NCBI GenBank assembly: GCA_021845705.1 | Contig: JAJZVJ010000007.1 | Location: 1 to 21,767 of the forward strand | Source: a bacterium | GTDB taxonomy: Bacteria > Elusimicrobiota > Elusimicrobia > Elusimicrobiales > UBA9959 | Reading direction: 5' to 3' | DNA: 21,767 bases | In this document: piece by piece, positions 14,088 through 21,767 of the stretch | Numbering within the stretch: position 1 is the first letter of the stretch | How the letters are laid out: every line of letters begins with the position of its first letter | Notes under the pieces: model-generated | The model's input: the letters and a program-made list of their open reading frames with translations, nothing else | The model's database searches: none | Told to the model about the DNA's origin: nothing | Made by a program: the position numbers and the translations under genes

Positions 14088-16661
14088 ATGACGCAGACCG
14101 AAACCCCCGAAACCCCCCTTATGCAGCAGTACCAGTCGCTGAAGAGCGACTACCCTCACGCGCTTCTTTTTTTCCGCCTCGGGGACTTTTACGAGATGTT
14201 CTTCGACGACGCCAAGACCGCCAGCGCCGAGCTGGGCCTTACCCTTACCGCGAGGCAGGGGGTTCCGATGTGCGGGGTTCCCCATCATTCAGCCTCCAAT
14301 TATATCAGCAGGCTTCTCTCCGCCGGGCATAAAGTGGCTATCTGCGAGCAGGTGGCACCTTCGGGCGACGTTAAAAAAGCCAAGCTTTTCAAGCGCGAGG
14401 TCGTCCGGCTTATAACCCCGGGCACGGTGGTAGAGGATGAGCTTCTTACTCCCCGCGCTTCCAGGTACCTGGTAGCCCTTAGCCTGGATATCGTGGGCTG
14501 GGGCCTCGCCTCTTTCGACGCCTCCACCGGTGATTTCCTGGCCACGCAGAACCTCAACGACCCGGACCTGTACCAGCTCCTGTCCTTTATTTCAAAGACG
14601 GGACCGGCGGAAATACTCGCGGACCAGCGCACGGTGAAGGAAATAAAAAAGCGCGGCCTGGACTTCAGCCCGGTGCCGATAACCGAATACAGCAGGCCCG
14701 GCGTTCTCCCGCCCGCCTGGGCCGCCCAGGCCGTGTGGCAGAACCACAAACTGGCCGCCGAGACCGCCCTTGCCGCCACCGCCTATGTGCGCCAGACGCA
14801 GCCCGGGCTCAAAGAAGTTTTCCCGCCCTCTTATTACGAGCCCTCCAACCGCCTCCAGCTCGACGAGTCGGCCATTAAGACCCTGGAGCTGGTCACCTCT
14901 CCCGACGGGGACGATTCCAAAACGCTCTGGGGCGTGCTGGACCAGGGGAAAACTTCAATGGGGTCGCGCCTCCTGCGCCGCTGGATACTCGAGCCGCTTA
15001 CCGATATGAGCGGGATACTTTCCCGCCAGGCCTTCACCGCTTTCCTGGCCGAGAACAGGGAAGCCCGGGAACAGCTGGGCGATATCCTGGCGCAGATCCC
15101 GGATATAGAGCGCCTGCTCGGCCGCGTAATAAACCTGAGCGCTTCTCCGCGCGACCTCGCCGCGGTGCGCAAGGCCCTGGGGCAGCTGCCCAGGCTGAAG
15201 CTGCTTTTAAGTTCCGCCGGCTTCTTTGAATGCGCCCCGGAACTGGCCTCCGGGCTGGACGGGGTTTCGCACGCGCTCAACACGCTGCGCTCCGTCCTGG
15301 AAAAAAACCTGGCCGAGAACCCGCCGGCCCGGCTTTCCGACGGCGGAGTTATGCGCGAAGGGGCCAGCGCCGAGCTGGACGAGCTGCGCTCGGTCAGGCG
15401 CGACAGCCAGAAGCTCCTGACCGAGATAGAGCTGCGCGAAAAAGACAAGACCGGCATAGCCACCCTCAAGGTCGGTTATAACGGGGTGTTCGGTTATTAC
15501 ATCGAGGTTTCCAAAGCCCAGGCCCCGAAGGTCCCTCATTATTTCGTGCGCAAGCAGACCCTGGTCAACGCCGAGCGCTATATAACCGAGGAACTGAAGG
15601 TCCTCGAGAACAAGATCCTGGGCGCCGAAGAAAAGATGTCCAAACTTGAATCGCATCTTTTCGGGGAGCTCCGCGAGAAAGTGCGGGCTTCCCTCGGCGA
15701 GATAAAAACTTTCGCTTCCGGAGCCGCCGAGCTGGACGTTTTTTACGCCCTCGCGGAAAGCGCGGTGCTCTATGAATTTTCCCGGCCCCGCATTAATTCC
15801 GGCGACCTGCTTAAGGTGGAAGAAGGCCGCCACCCCGCGGTGGAGCGCTTCCTGCCCGCCGGGACCTTCGTGCCCAACGACCTGGAGATAGGCAGTTCCG
15901 GTTCGCGCATAATAATACTCACCGGGCCCAATATGAGCGGCAAAAGCGTTTATCTGCGCCAGGCGGCCGTGGCCGTGATCATGGCGCAGATGGGCTCTTT
16001 CGTGCCGGCCCGGGCCGCCGAGATAGGCATAACCGACCGCATAATGACGCGCATAGGCGCGCAGGACCGCATGGCCCGCGGCGAATCCACTTTCATGGTG
16101 GAGATGCGGGAAACCTCCGCCATAATGCGGCTGGCCACCCCGAAAAGCCTGATCCTCCTGGACGAGGTCGGCCGCGGCACGTCCACCTTCGACGGGATCT
16201 CCATCGCGTGGGCCGTGGTGGAACACCTGTATAAGCCCGAAGGCGGGCCCAAAGTCCTGTTCGCCACCCATTATTTCGAGCTTACGGAGCTGGCGGAGAA
16301 ATTTGACGGGATAAAGAACTGTAATATAGCCGTGAAGGAGTGGACCAACGCCCTCGGGAAGACCGAGGTGGTGTTCCTGCACAAGATAAGCTCCGGCCCG
16401 GCGGACAAGTCCTACGGCATCCACGTGGCGCAGCTGGCAGGCCTGCCGGAATCGGCTATAGCCCGCGCGCGGGAGATACTGCATACCCTCGAGACCAAGG
16501 GAAACATAAAAGTGGATTCCAATTTTGAGGACCAGACCCCGCTTTTGCCTATTTTCTCCAGCCACCCCGTGCTGGACGAGGTCAAGATGTGCGATACCGA
16601 CAATATGACCCCCCTCCAGGCCCTGGCCGCTATAGGCGACTGGAAGAAGCGGCTTAAGTAA
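14088..16661 (+). CDS. mutS: DNA mismatch repair ATPase MutS
   Basis: MutS finds mismatches and small loops in newly replicated DNA and recruits MutL. At 857 residues it is full length. Visible landmarks: the mismatch-stacking F-x-E motif in FFRLGDFYEMF (Phe34, Glu36), the connector and lever domains, the core/clamp segment VGYNGVFGYYIEVSKAQAPKVP and YFVRKQTLVNAERYITEEL, Walker A GPNMSGKS (613-620), the ST-rich loop RGESTFMVEM, Walker B LILLDEVGRGTSTFDG (Asp692, Glu693), the His of FATHYFELTEL, and the C-terminal dimerisation helices (SYGIHVAQLAGLP). It lies 18 nt after the dus gene with no clear Shine-Dalgarno, and 2.1 kb upstream of mutL. Confidence 0.97.
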   Translation: MTQTETPETPLMQQYQSLKSDYPHALLFFRLGDFYEMFFDDAKTASAELGLTLTARQGVPMCGVPHHSASNYISRLLSAGHKVAICEQVAPSGDVKKAKLFKREVVRLITPGTVVEDELLTPRASRYLVALSLDIVGWGLASFDASTGDFLATQNLNDPDLYQLLSFISKTGPAEILADQRTVKEIKKRGLDFSPVPITEYSRPGVLPPAWAAQAVWQNHKLAAETALAATAYVRQTQPGLKEVFPPSYYEPSNRLQLDESAIKTLELVTSPDGDDSKTLWGVLDQGKTSMGSRLLRRWILEPLTDMSGILSRQAFTAFLAENREAREQLGDILAQIPDIERLLGRVINLSASPRDLAAVRKALGQLPRLKLLLSSAGFFECAPELASGLDGVSHALNTLRSVLEKNLAENPPARLSDGGVMREGASAELDELRSVRRDSQKLLTEIELREKDKTGIATLKVGYNGVFGYYIEVSKAQAPKVPHYFVRKQTLVNAERYITEELKVLENKILGAEEKMSKLESHLFGELREKVRASLGEIKTFASGAAELDVFYALAESAVLYEFSRPRINSGDLLKVEEGRHPAVERFLPAGTFVPNDLEIGSSGSRIIILTGPNMSGKSVYLRQAAVAVIMAQMGSFVPARAAEIGITDRIMTRIGAQDRMARGESTFMVEMRETSAIMRLATPKSLILLDEVGRGTSTFDGISIAWAVVEHLYKPEGGPKVLFATHYFELTELAEKFDGIKNCNIAVKEWTNALGKTEVVFLHKISSGPADKSYGIHVAQLAGLPESAIARAREILHTLETKGNIKVDSNFEDQTPLLPIFSSHPVLDEVKMCDTDNMTPLQALAAIGDWKKRLK

Positions 16662-16771
16662 GCGGTCACCCGTAAGATGGGGTCTTTCCGAAGTACCTAT
16701 AAAAAACACGGCCTTTGGACCCATACGGAAAAGCCGGAGAGGTGCTACAATTTAACTGTACGGGAGGCTTC

Positions 16772-17938
16772 ATGTTCAAAAAACTTGTTTTTTCCGCGTT
16801 CTCTTTCCTGATACTTACAGCTACATCTTTTTCGCAGGCCTTCAGCCTTAACTCCTTTTCCGCCGGGGATGTTCCGCCCGCTAAGACCGCCGAGCCTTCC
16901 AGGCCCGCTCCCGTCACCCCGCCGGGCGTGACTATCGCCACCTATACCACCGACGAAACGGTCACTTTCGAAAGCCAGGCCAAGCCGGCCATGGACGCGC
17001 GCATAGCGGCGCTTAAAGCCGCCGGCATAACCACGCTTGGCGGGCGCGTGGTCCCGCTGGGGAACGACTACTCTTTCGTTATAGACTACCTGCCCACCGT
17101 GAAGTACGGGGCCGCCCTGCCCCCCGCCGTGCTGATAGACACTTACAAGAACGGCGCCGCCTACTGGCTGGCCGCCGACGCGACGGCGGCCATGAACGCG
17201 TGCGCCTCGGCTTTCCGCGCCGCCGGGCTTGCCGTGGTCGGTTCCTACCTGTACGCGGCCGGCAGCGATAACGCTTTCGCCGTGGATTACCTGCAGAAGA
17301 ACCTGCTCCGCCCCACCGCCGAGTACGACGTGAAGTTCGAGAAATACACCGGCGGCAAGTTCACCTTCGAAAGCGACGCTGTCAAGAATATCCCTTCTTT
17401 CCTAGCTATGTTCAAACAGGCCGGGGTTCCGGCCATACGCGGGCGCGCCGTCAGCCGCCCCGATAATGATTACGCTGTGGAAGTGGAATACGTGGTTAAA
17501 ACCAACAGGTTCGGCCCGCGCCCGCAGTACTCCGTTTCCCGCTACGACGCCCGCGAGACTTTCCCTTTTGAAAAGGACGCGCTGGCCGCCTCAAGGGCCC
17601 GCCTGGCCGCTTTCACCTCGGCCGGAGTGCCCCCCGTCTCAAGCGTGAGCAGGCCGGAAGGCAGCGATTTCTCGTACAGCGTGGATTTCCTCGTGGGGAA
17701 CATCTACCAGCAGGGCGGCGTTATTCACTCGGCCGCGGTGGAGACCTACCAGGCGCCCGAGACCTTCACTTTCGATACCGAAGCTAAAAAAGCCCTGGCC
17801 GATAAAGCCGCGGCCTTCAACGCCGCCGGCCTGGGGGTGATAGGTTCCGCCGTCACCGGCCAGCTGGGCAGCTTCACCTATGTGATAGACTATGTAGCCA
17901 AGGCCGGCCAGGCCGGCCCGGTACCGCAGCACCGTTGA
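16772..17938 (+). CDS. exported protein built of five ~65-residue repeats
   Basis: This is a 388-residue protein of unknown function. The ATG at 16772 has a strong Shine-Dalgarno, GGGAGG (16762-16767), and gives a Sec signal peptide MFKKLVFSAFSFLILTATSFS. A TTG start at 16715 would hide the signal and is rejected. After a Pro-rich linker come five similar units, each with the pattern Tyr/Phe-x-F-[DE]-x-x-A-...-A-F-x-x-A-G-[ILV]-...-[FY]-x-[VI]-[DE]-[YF]. Examples are FESQAKPAMDARIAALKAAG, FESDAVKNIPSFLAMFKQAG, FEKDALAASRARLAAFTSAG and FDTEAKKALADKAAAFNAAG; the second unit is the most diverged. Each probably forms a small alpha/beta domain. It is likely periplasmic. A terminator follows within about 20 nt. 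Confidence 0.8.
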   Translation: MFKKLVFSAFSFLILTATSFSQAFSLNSFSAGDVPPAKTAEPSRPAPVTPPGVTIATYTTDETVTFESQAKPAMDARIAALKAAGITTLGGRVVPLGNDYSFVIDYLPTVKYGAALPPAVLIDTYKNGAAYWLAADATAAMNACASAFRAAGLAVVGSYLYAAGSDNAFAVDYLQKNLLRPTAEYDVKFEKYTGGKFTFESDAVKNIPSFLAMFKQAGVPAIRGRAVSRPDNDYAVEVEYVVKTNRFGPRPQYSVSRYDARETFPFEKDALAASRARLAAFTSAGVPPVSSVSRPEGSDFSYSVDFLVGNIYQQGGVIHSAAVETYQAPETFTFDTEAKKALADKAAAFNAAGLGVIGSAVTGQLGSFTYVIDYVAKAGQAGPVPQHR

Positions 17939-17958
17939 AGACGGGCCGCGGCGCTTTC

Positions 17959-17989
17959 AGTCCCGGGCCTTAAGCCCGGGACTTTGTTT
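17959..17989 (+). terminator. rho-independent terminator abutting the next start codon
   Basis: A perfect 10-bp stem (AGTCCCGGGC at 17959-17968, GCCCGGGACT at 17974-17983) with a 5-nt loop (CTTAA) is followed by TTGTTTA. The downstream ATG is at 17990, six bases after the stem, and the only Shine-Dalgarno-like bases (GGGA, 17978-17981) are inside the 3' arm. Confidence 0.82.
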
Positions 17990-18724
17990 ATGGAAGAGAA
18001 AAACCCTTTTTACGGCATAAAGACCTACGACAACTACACCCATCTCTGGCAGCTGACGCTGTTCATACTTTTCCTGCAGGTATTGTCGGCGGTGCTGGTT
18101 TACGCCGCGGAGCGCGTCTTTAAGATCAGGCTAGAGGCCTTTGAGGCGATGATCCCGGCCTTGCTGGTGACCGCCTACGTTTCCTGGGCCGTTCTTGACG
18201 GTTTGGGCGTTTCCCGCGTCGAGGCCTGGGCGGACTGGAAGGCGGGCGCCGGGAAGGACCTGGTGACCGCTTTTAAGTATTTCTGCGGCTACGCCGGGCT
18301 CATCCTGGCCCTGATCGCCGCCTTTTACGCGGCGTATTATTTCATAGGCGACAGATTCATGACGGTGATGAAGCCGGTAGCGGACTCCAGCGGCAAAGAG
18401 GAACTGGAGGCAAAAGCCGCGGCCCTCAGCCGGGTCCGGACCCTGCTGGTCTTTTTCAGCGCCTGCGCGGCGGCGCCGGTGGCGGAGGAGCTGTTCTTCA
18501 GGCGCATCGTGTACGCTTCCATCCGCCGCAAGAACGGGTTCTGGTTCAGCGCCTCGGCGGCCGGCCTGCTGTTCGCGCTTTTCCACGGCGCGGCCGCCCC
18601 CGTTATCTTCCCGGTCGGGATCTATCTCTGCTGGGTTTACGAGCGCGAGCGCCGGCTGCCGGTGAATATCATGCTCCATTCCATGGTCAATTTCTCCGTT
18701 ATTCTCTTCAAGGTCTTCAGTTAG
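17990..18724 (+). CDS. CPBP-family intramembrane protease (CAAX/Rce1-like)
   Basis: This 244-residue integral membrane protein has hydrophobic segments near 20-40, 54-74, 100-120, 150-166, 186-200, 203-216 and 228-243. All three active-site motifs of the CPBP/ABI family are present: EExxxR as AEELFFRR (Glu166, Glu167, Arg171), FxxxH as FALFH (Phe195 to His199), and HxxxN as HSMVN (His230 to Asn234). Bacterial members cleave or process membrane-associated peptides and proteins; the target here is unknown. ATG 17990 is preferred over the TTG at 17984, which sits on the terminator tail. It lies between an exported repeat protein and mutL, with 28 nt to mutL, so read-through into mutL is plausible. 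Confidence 0.9.
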   Translation: MEEKNPFYGIKTYDNYTHLWQLTLFILFLQVLSAVLVYAAERVFKIRLEAFEAMIPALLVTAYVSWAVLDGLGVSRVEAWADWKAGAGKDLVTAFKYFCGYAGLILALIAAFYAAYYFIGDRFMTVMKPVADSSGKEELEAKAAALSRVRTLLVFFSACAAAPVAEELFFRRIVYASIRRKNGFWFSASAAGLLFALFHGAAAPVIFPVGIYLCWVYERERRLPVNIMLHSMVNFSVILFKVFS

Positions 18725-18752
18725 CCGGCCGCCAAATTTGTAGAATTACCAT

Positions 18753-20510
18753 ATGCCGGAAATTAAAATACTGCCCGAAGAGGTTATTTCAAAGATCGCC
18801 GCCGGCGAAGTTATAGAACGCCCCGCTTCGGTGCTGAAAGAACTTATAGAGAACTCGCTGGACGCGGGCGCCTCCAAAATAGAGATAGATATCCGGAAGG
18901 CCGGCCGCGGCCTTATCCGCGTGCACGACGACGGCCGCGGCATGGACCGCGAGGACCTGCGCCTGGCGCTGGGGCGCCACGCCACCAGCAAACTGAACGT
19001 CTTCGAGGATATCTATTCCCTGGCCACCTTCGGTTTCCGCGGCGAGGCTCTTTATTCCGTTTTCGCCGTCTCCCGCCTTAAACTGACCTCTTTCCGCGCC
19101 GGCGCGGATTCCGGCTATACGCTGGAAGGCGAGGGCGGAAAAGTGGCGGCGGAGCTGCCCGCCCCGCCCGTAAAGGGCACCACCATCGAGGCCGCGGACC
19201 TTTTCTTCAATACCCCCGCCCGGGCGAAATTCATGAAGAGCGACGCCGCCGAGCGCGCGCAGCTTATCAGGACGGTGGAGGAGGCCGCGCTGGCCAACCT
19301 CGGGGTTTCCTTCAGGCTGGGGATAGACGGCGCGGAAATACTTTCCCTCCCGGCCCTGCCGGGCGGGCTGTGGGAGAACCTCAAGAACAGGGCGGCTTCC
19401 ATCTTCGGCAAAACTATCTACGCCGGCCTGGCCCGCGTTGAGGGAAAGGCTGCCGGAATGGCCGTCTACGGGCTTATTTCCAGACCGGACGCGCTTTCGG
19501 CCACCCGCGCCAACCAGCATTTCTTCGTGAACCGCCGTCCGGTCAATTCCGCCCTGCTCCGCCAGGCCTTTTACCGCGGCTACGGCCATATGCTGACCGG
19601 CCGCCACCCCGCCTGCGCCCTGTTCGTCGAGCTTGACCCCGGCGCTTTCGACGCCAACATACACCCGCAGAAGCGCGATGTGAAGTTCTCGGGCGAGAAC
19701 GAGATCTTTAAGACCGTCTCCAACACCGTTTACGAGGAACTGCTTTCAAAGCAGATCGCGGCCGTGACCCTGGCCGCCCCGGACGGGGAGAACAAATTCT
19801 CGGCCCCGGACGTGCCGGCTTACCGTGAAAGCGCCGCGCCTCCGCCGCTCTCCGCCGAGACCGGCAGCCTTTTCGGCGAGCCGGCCGCCGCCATGCAGCC
19901 TTCCGCTCCCGCCGACTGGCGCGGGCACGACCTTGTTTTTATGGGGCAGCTCGCCAAAAGCTATCTGCTTTTCGAGTGCGAGGCCGGCCTGCTGGTGGTG
20001 GACCAGCACGCCGCGCAGGAGCGTGTCCTGTTCGAAAAATACCTGGATGAATTTTCCAGGGGCGCCATAAAAGTCCAGCCGCTCCTGGTGCCGCTGGAGA
20101 CCGAGCTTTCCCGCTCCCAGATGGAGACGGTCCTTAAATGGCGTGATTGGCTGAAGATCGCGGGCTTCGAGATAGACCAGCGCGGCCCGGCCGTGGCCCT
20201 GCTGCGCGCCACCCCGGCCCTCTTCTATTTTACCCAGCCGGCTTTCGCCGAGTTCCTGGGCTACCTTGCGGAGGTTCTTGGCGAACCGGAGAAAGCGGCC
20301 GAGGACCTTAAGCGCAATATTATCGCCACGATGGCCTGCAAGAAGTCCATCAAGGCGCATGATTTCGTGAAGCCGCAGGAGGCCATGCGGCTGATGGAAG
20401 ACCTTAAAAAGACCAGGGACGGCTACCATTGCCCCCACGGCCGCCCCACCCTGTTCCACCTTTCCGGCGCCGACATCGCCCGCCGCTTCCAGCGCTCCTC
20501 GGCGCTGTAA
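18753..20510 (+). CDS. mutL: DNA mismatch repair protein MutL (endonuclease type)
   Basis: MutL links MutS mismatch recognition to strand excision. The 585-residue protein has an N-terminal GHKL ATPase: KIAAGEVIERPASVLKELIENSLDAG (Glu30, Asn34), DDGRGM (59-64), HATSK and TFGFRGEAL. A middle transducer domain (about 220-330, with NANIHPQKRDVKF) is followed by a variable Pro/Ala linker. The C-terminal domain carries the nuclease signature DQHA-x2-E-x4-E (417-428), plus ACKKSIKA (from Cys529) and CPHGRP (560-565). These residues bind metal in endonuclease-competent MutL, as in organisms without MutH. It starts 28 nt after the CPBP gene and has a TAGAAT box at 18741-18746, too close to be a convincing promoter. 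Confidence 0.96.
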   Translation: MPEIKILPEEVISKIAAGEVIERPASVLKELIENSLDAGASKIEIDIRKAGRGLIRVHDDGRGMDREDLRLALGRHATSKLNVFEDIYSLATFGFRGEALYSVFAVSRLKLTSFRAGADSGYTLEGEGGKVAAELPAPPVKGTTIEAADLFFNTPARAKFMKSDAAERAQLIRTVEEAALANLGVSFRLGIDGAEILSLPALPGGLWENLKNRAASIFGKTIYAGLARVEGKAAGMAVYGLISRPDALSATRANQHFFVNRRPVNSALLRQAFYRGYGHMLTGRHPACALFVELDPGAFDANIHPQKRDVKFSGENEIFKTVSNTVYEELLSKQIAAVTLAAPDGENKFSAPDVPAYRESAAPPPLSAETGSLFGEPAAAMQPSAPADWRGHDLVFMGQLAKSYLLFECEAGLLVVDQHAAQERVLFEKYLDEFSRGAIKVQPLLVPLETELSRSQMETVLKWRDWLKIAGFEIDQRGPAVALLRATPALFYFTQPAFAEFLGYLAEVLGEPEKAAEDLKRNIIATMACKKSIKAHDFVKPQEAMRLMEDLKKTRDGYHCPHGRPTLFHLSGADIARRFQRSSAL

Positions 20511-20561
20511 AGGGCCGTTCGCGGCGGAGCGGGCGGTGCGCATCTTTTTTATCGCTGAATT

Positions 20562-21767
20562 ATGCCGAACAAAAGCAGGGATTATCAATTTATAGAAAGC
20601 ACGGTCAGCCTTTGCCCGCACTGCCTCAAGCGCGTCGACGCCAAGGTGATCCTCCGCGGCGGCAGTATCTTCCTCCTGAAACATTGCGCGGAACACGGCG
20701 CGCAGGAGGAACTGCTCGAGGAGGATTCCCGATATTACCTGAACCGGCTGAGCTACGATAAACCCGGCACCATTTCAAAGACCCAGACGGAAAGGAAAGC
20801 CGGCTGTCCTTTCGACTGCGGGCTTTGCCCCGAGCACGACCAGCATACCTGCATAGGCCTGATAGAAGTCACCGGCAACTGCGAGCTGAAGTGCCCGGTC
20901 TGCTATTCGGACAGCGGCGCCGGCGGCGAATACCTGCCGCTGGAAAAGCTAGCGGAGATGGTGGAGTTCTTCCGCGCTTCCGAGTTCGGCAACGCCGAGA
21001 TACTGCAGCTGAGCGGGGGCGAGCCCGCTACCCATCCCCGGATCCTGGACGTGATCAGGCTGGCCCGGGAAAAGGTGAAATACGTTTTCCTCAACACCAA
21101 CGGCGTGCGCATAGCCGACGACGAGAAATTCGCGCGGGAACTGGGGCGGTTCGCCGGCGGGTTCGAGATCTATTTGCAGTTCGACGGCTTCGAGGCCGGA
21201 ACCCATAAGCGGCTGCGCGGCAGGGACCTGTCCGGAATTAAAGACCGGGCGATAAAGAATCTCGCCAAATACAAAGTGCCCGTTACCCTGGTGACCACCG
21301 TCGCCCGCGGCGTCAACGACGCCGAGCTCGGGCGGATAGCCGAGTTCGGCGTTAACGCGCCTAATATCAGGGGCGTTAATTTCCAGCCCGCGGCTTTCTG
21401 GGGCCGCCTCGGGAACCTGGGCCGGAAGGACAGGCTGACTATTACGGGCATTATAGCCGCCCTGGAGAAGCAGACCGGGGGGATGCTGCTTAAAAGCGAT
21501 TTCATCCCCCTGCCCTGCGACGTGGACAGGGTGGCGCTTACCTACCTGTACCGCTCCGGCGGCGGCTTCGTCCCGCTGATCAGGGACCTGAACATCAAGG
21601 ACTGCCTGCCCGCGATCCGGAACACGTTCAAGTTCGACCCGGAAGATTTCATGGCGGACCTCGCCAGGAACGCCGCGGGCGCGCGCGGCTGCTGCGGCCT
21701 GGACCTGCTGGACAGGTTCAGGAAGATAATCCCCGCGGAGTACCTGCAGAAGACCGAGAGAGAGATC
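20562..21767 (+). CDS. radical SAM protein of the MJ0619/Tes-like family, C-terminus cut by window end
   Basis: An open frame of 402 codons runs from ATG 20562 to the last base. The N-terminus has a zinc-knuckle-like segment (LCPHCLKRVDAK, Cys18 and Cys21, then HCAEHG with Cys42 and His45). Next come GCPFDCGLCPEHDQHTC (Cys82, 86, 89, 97) and the radical SAM site CELKCPVC (Cys107, 111, 114; C-x3-C-x2-C), then LSGGEP (150-155), FLNTNG and YLQFDG. Late in the protein are LPLPCDVDRVALTYLY and GCCGLDLL. This order, including the CPEH-x-x-H-T-C block just before the SAM cysteines, is that of archaeal MJ0619/tetraether lipid synthase (Tes) and its bacterial relatives. Archaeal members join lipid tails; the bacterial role is unknown. 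It lies 51 nt after mutL. Confidence 0.78.
   Translation, partial: MPNKSRDYQFIESTVSLCPHCLKRVDAKVILRGGSIFLLKHCAEHGAQEELLEEDSRYYLNRLSYDKPGTISKTQTERKAGCPFDCGLCPEHDQHTCIGLIEVTGNCELKCPVCYSDSGAGGEYLPLEKLAEMVEFFRASEFGNAEILQLSGGEPATHPRILDVIRLAREKVKYVFLNTNGVRIADDEKFARELGRFAGGFEIYLQFDGFEAGTHKRLRGRDLSGIKDRAIKNLAKYKVPVTLVTTVARGVNDAELGRIAEFGVNAPNIRGVNFQPAAFWGRLGNLGRKDRLTITGIIAALEKQTGGMLLKSDFIPLPCDVDRVALTYLYRSGGGFVPLIRDLNIKDCLPAIRNTFKFDPEDFMADLARNAAGARGCCGLDLLDRFRKIIPAEYLQKTEREI

Noticed and set aside
13023..14288. A 421-codon open frame on the minus strand
   Set aside because: It is antisense to the DusB-type gene and the start of mutS, both clearly coding on the plus strand.
15207..16724. A 505-codon open frame on the minus strand
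   Set aside because: It is antisense to mutS, whose motifs are complete. High GC at third positions leaves few stop codons on the opposite strand.
16670..16728. Inverted arms CCGTA...TGGGG and CCCATACGG as a mutS terminator
   Set aside because: The pairing is interrupted, the loop is over 30 nt and no T-run follows, so it does not meet terminator criteria.
16715..16751. TTGGAC (16715-16720) and TACAAT (16746-16751) as a promoter before the repeat-protein gene
   Set aside because: The spacing is 25 nt, too long for a sigma70 promoter. TACAAT alone may still act as a -10 box, but support is weak.
20429..21208. Two plus-strand frames (20429-20761 and 20825-21208) in other phases
   Set aside because: They lie within mutL and the radical SAM gene. 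The correct frame from 20562 is uninterrupted to the window end and carries all cysteine motifs.
1..21767. A defence system, prophage or toxin-antitoxin module
   Set aside because: No nuclease, helicase, integrase, phage structural or toxin-like gene was recognised; the methyltransferase and GNAT lack a partner gene that would suggest such a module.

Overview
The window is GC-rich, gene-dense bacterial chromosome with Gram-negative envelope genes: a TolC-type outer-membrane channel, a periplasmic adaptor and several Sec signal peptides. The gene mix and the alanine- and lysine-rich style resemble Elusimicrobiota or a similar deep-branching Gram-negative phylum. This assignment is inferred from memory of such genomes; no rRNA or other phylogenetic marker is present. 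No tRNA, rRNA, CRISPR array or prophage was seen.

Minus strand, 1-3528. A gene for a small secreted protein (2995-3528) has its own promoter and a clean terminator. Downstream lies a very compact cluster that reads leftward: folD, a Lys/Ala-rich exported protein, a GNAT acetyltransferase, a SAM-dependent methyltransferase and trmO (cut by the window start). Its genes overlap by 4 nt or 1 nt, or sit 4 nt apart, so they are probably one operon.

Divergent promoter region, 3529-3661. Two -10 boxes face outward, each inside the same 13-nt sequence in inverted orientation.

Plus strand, 3662-6972. A 698-residue iron-sulfur flavoprotein carries a 2Fe-2S domain, an FAD/NAD domain, two 4Fe-4S clusters and a BFD-like cluster. 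It is followed by a DAO-family FAD oxidoreductase. The pair resembles the alpha/beta subunits of sarcosine oxidase, HcnABC and amino-acid dehydrogenases, and ends at a strong terminator.

Plus strand, 7033-11707. A near-consensus sigma70 promoter drives a tripartite efflux operon: TolC-like channel, unusually short adaptor and MacB-type ABC transporter. A 267-bp MITE-like element with perfect 31-bp terminal inverted repeats sits exactly at the adaptor stop codon, splitting adaptor from macB.

Plus strand, 11803-21767. In order: a double zinc-ribbon protein, a membrane-anchored protein with a zincin-like HQGWH motif, a DusB-type dihydrouridine synthase, mutS, an exported protein made of five repeats of about 65 residues, a CPBP membrane protease, mutL (endonuclease type), and a radical SAM protein resembling the archaeal MJ0619/Tes family, cut by the window end.

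Most of the content is housekeeping (mismatch repair, tRNA modification, folate). The best candidates for new biology are the Tes-like radical SAM protein, the fused iron-sulfur flavoprotein with its partner, the MITE-like element inside the efflux operon, and the five-repeat exported protein.
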